A program made the position numbers and the translations under genes. From Bacteroidales bacterium UBA1711 (lineage in GTDB: Bacteria; Bacteroidota; Bacteroidia; Bacteroidales; P3): 25,655 nucleotides of DNA. Below the pieces are notes generated by a model that was not told the origin of the DNA, did no database searches, and was given only the letters and a program-made list of their open reading frames with translations. The stretch lies in assembly GCA_002317325.1 (NCBI GenBank), contig DCJB01000083.1, positions 1 to 25,655 of the forward strand. Reading direction: 5' to 3'. Of the stretch, positions 24,155 through 25,655 are shown one piece after another (position 1 is the stretch's first letter; each line of letters begins with the position of its first letter).

Positions 24155-25227
24155 TCATCGTTGGCCTCCTTCCTGCTGTTGTCGATCTTTTTGGCCAATT
24201 TGACGATTTCCCTCAGGTCTTCTTCCAATGAGGCATAGAAGTGGGAGACTTTCACCGTTACCCGGTCTGCCTGTCCCAAGTAGTCTTTTGCTTTCCTGAC
24301 AAAGTCGGCCAGTTGGTCATCAACTCCGTCAGCCAGTGTGTAGGCATCGTCCAACGGAGTCCCTTCTCTGAATGCTTTGAGGGCGTCGCTGTTTCCCAAT
24401 ATCTGGTTGAGGAGTTCCAGACTTTTGCTGTCGCTCTTGATTCGTGTGACGCCTTGGTCTTGTCTGAAAGACCAGGTGACAAATTCTTTCAAGTTGCTTT
24501 CCTGTATGGCGGACGGCAGTCCCTCGGAGTCCGGCTGTCCGTTGAGGAGGAACTGGCGGATGTTCTCCCACGAAAGGCCGTCAACAAAATAATTCAGGTA
24601 GAAGGTGGTGTCGTCCAAATTGGGTATGGAATAATAGCCCTCGTCCTGCACTTTCAGAAACAGTTGGTACGAAATCAGCAGCCGCTGGACGTAGTCTCGC
24701 TTGCTGCCTATGGTCTTGGCAATCGCCCGTGTGTCTTCATCAAAGTTGTTGGTCTTGCACTCGCAGTACAGGTTGTGCAGATATTCGGCTTTTTGAAGAA
24801 GCCCCCATGGCTGTTTTCCCGTTACGTGGACAAAGCCTAAGTATTTGGTGATTTCCGACTTGCTCTGAAAAACGAGGCAGGGGAGTTCTGCTATCGGAAG
24901 TTGGGCGCGGCTGCTGGCTGCTATGGTGCGGACGGTCTCTTTTTTTCGGCTGGTGAGGCCCGGGTCGTTCAGCAGCATGACGGCGCAAAGCCTGCGGTTC
25001 CCCTCCACCACGGTGTAGCCGCCGTCTCCTCGCTCGGCAACCAAAAGCATCTCGCCTTCAAAGAAGCCGTTTTCACCGATGGCTTGCATGAGTTCTGCTG
25101 TCGCCGATTCCAGCACCAAATAATCGAGGATTTTTGTCTCGTCTTCTTGTCGGAGGGACTGGGGAATGCGTGGATTTCGGGAATCGAAGTGGAGCTCTTC
25201 GACAGGTATTCTTCTGAATGTGCTCAT
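24148..25227 (-). CDS. Orphan ParB/Srx-domain protein
   Basis: The 359-residue product starts MSTFRRIPVEELHFDSRNPR and contains the ParB N-terminal fold. The D-x-R-N-P-R-I opening is followed by an IGENGFFEGEMLLV strand-helix pair, and the nucleotide-binding box EGNRRLCA is at 75-82, as in GERR/GNRR loops of ParB. A helical middle part (about 130-190) may hold the HTH; the C-terminal 170 residues are unassigned. There is no parA partner and no parS-like palindrome nearby, so a chromosome-segregation role is unlikely. ParB-like proteins of this sort turn up beside defence and mobile loci, where their CTP/ATP-binding fold may act as a regulator or nuclease; which applies here is not known. It has its own promoter and a structured leader, and lies upstream of the restriction operon on the same strand. 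Confidence 0.75.
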   Translation of the reverse strand: MSTFRRIPVEELHFDSRNPRIPQSLRQEDETKILDYLVLESATAELMQAIGENGFFEGEMLLVAERGDGGYTVVEGNRRLCAVMLLNDPGLTSRKKETVRTIAASSRAQLPIAELPCLVFQSKSEITKYLGFVHVTGKQPWGLLQKAEYLHNLYCECKTNNFDEDTRAIAKTIGSKRDYVQRLLISYQLFLKVQDEGYYSIPNLDDTTFYLNYFVDGLSWENIRQFLLNGQPDSEGLPSAIQESNLKEFVTWSFRQDQGVTRIKSDSKSLELLNQILGNSDALKAFREGTPLDDAYTLADGVDDQLADFVRKAKDYLGQADRVTVKVSHFYASLEEDLREIVKLAKKIDNSRKEANDDL

Positions 25228-25265
25228 CGTTGCGGTCTTCTTTTATTTTAGTTGTATATCATGCC

Positions 25266-25335
25266 GTTTGGGCAGGTTGCGACCCTGTAGGTCTGTGCTG
25301 CGTCAGCACGCCTAAACGTGCAACCGCCAACAAAC
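25266..25335 (-). promoter_or_regulatory. Three-way-junction leader RNA upstream of the ParB-like gene
   Basis: On the - strand a closing helix of 5, 3 and 6 base pairs (25331-25335 with 25266-25270; 25326-25328 with 25271-25273; 25320-25325 with 25275-25280) holds two hairpins. GTGCTG-ACG-CAGCAC is at 25295-25309 and GACC-TACAG-GGTC at 25281-25293. The fold begins about where transcription should start from the box at 25345-25352 and ends 38 bases before the ATG. It is not a class I recognise; it may be a cis-regulator, a separate small RNA, or a DNA operator. Confidence 0.5.
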
Positions 25336-25344
25336 ACGCTTTTG

Positions 25345-25352
25345 CAAAAGTA
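25345..25352 (-). promoter_or_regulatory. -7 box of the ParB-like gene promoter
   Basis: The - strand reads TACTTTTG followed by C, matching TAnnTTTG, within a strongly AT-rich stretch. The -33 element is weak, with only a TTTTTC-like run at about the right distance. Transcription would begin near 25338. Confidence 0.65.
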
Positions 25353-25622
25353 CGCAAATTATTTTATTCTGCCGAAAAATAACGCTTCTTTACAGGGCAA
25401 TGCCCCCGAAGGCGATTGGTGAGAAGTGGGTGGTTGCCATGCCGGCTGGGTCTTCATCCGCTCGTGGAACGCGTTGCCGAACTGCTCTGCCGTTTCGTGG
25501 GACTCGGCCCGCGCAGACGACGGTCGCCCCCCCGCCTGTGGACACCCCCTCTCTTGCCGCGCGTCGTGCTATCTTGCCGAATGGTTTTGCGCGTCCGCCC
25601 AAGAAAAATGTACCGAAAATGC
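25353..25622. other. Intergenic region with no recognised gene
   Basis: This stretch lies between two divergent promoters. The first 30 bases are AT-rich and belong to the leftward promoter; most of the remainder is GC-rich. Short open frames exist on both strands (66 and 70 codons), but they show no recognisable motif and no codon pattern distinguishing them from chance in GC-rich DNA. I see no tRNA, terminator or long repeat in it. Confidence 0.5.
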
Positions 25623-25652
25623 TTGACGGGTCGAAAAATGTTCGTATCTTTG
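25623..25652 (+). promoter_or_regulatory. Bacteroidetes-type promoter reading out of the right edge
   Basis: TTG at 25623-25625, exactly 19 bases, then TATCTTTG at 25645-25652 and C. This is a full match to the TTG-N19-TAnnTTTG consensus. The gene it drives starts beyond the window. Confidence 0.8.
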
Positions 25653-25655
25653 CAG

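Noticed and set aside
25390..25626. Small open frames of 66 and 70 codons near the right edge
   Set aside because: No recognisable motif, overlapping on opposite strands in GC-rich DNA, and no promoter placed to drive them; treated as chance.

Overview
The window looks like the chromosome of a GC-rich, uncultured member of the Bacteroidales. Promoters match the Bacteroidetes form (TTG, 19 bases, TAnnTTTG; clearest before the HU gene and at the right edge). The gene content also fits: a SecG with an Ala/Pro tail, an S46 dipeptidyl peptidase, a TIGR02646-type HNH protein and an M23 peptidase of Bacteroidetes type. No tRNA, rRNA or CRISPR array was seen.

Left part (1-9155): housekeeping genes at very high GC (42/60 G+C in 3001-3060). 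On the + strand these are the end of a TPR-like protein, secG with its terminator, a RecD-like helicase with a TTG start, rpoN, ribH, fmt and an HU gene. The striking feature is that rpoN has no stop codon. It runs in frame through a signal peptide into a secreted M23/LysM peptidase, giving one 823-codon frame. Two large inverted repeats end this side, and an S46 (DPP7-like) peptidase follows on the - strand.

Right part (9271-25227), all on the - strand: two defence blocks around a surface-sugar gene pair. Block one (9271-11369) is a two-gene Septu system (PtuA ATPase and PtuB HNH nuclease, ATGA overlap) with its own promoter and a leader hairpin. Next come a GT87-like membrane glycosyltransferase and a polysaccharide deacetylase (11565-13536, about 70% GC). 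Block two (13533-23911, locally 23-55% GC) reads SNF2 helicase, beta-class adenine methyltransferase, DUF1016/YhcG nuclease, ResIII helicase-nuclease. It resembles a type III restriction-modification system carrying two extra modules. The last gene shares an ATGA overlap with the deacetylase exactly where base composition jumps. The target-recognition part of the methyltransferase is an AT-rich island, which suggests domain exchange. Upstream are a remnant of an IS1595-like transposase and an orphan ParB-domain gene whose leader can fold into a 70-nt three-way junction.

In concert: the methyltransferase would mark self DNA, while the Res-like protein, DUF1016 nuclease and SNF2 motor would act on unmodified DNA. 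Septu gives an independent second layer. The most unusual items are the sigma-54/M23 fusion, the four-gene composite restriction operon, and the structured leader of the ParB-like gene.
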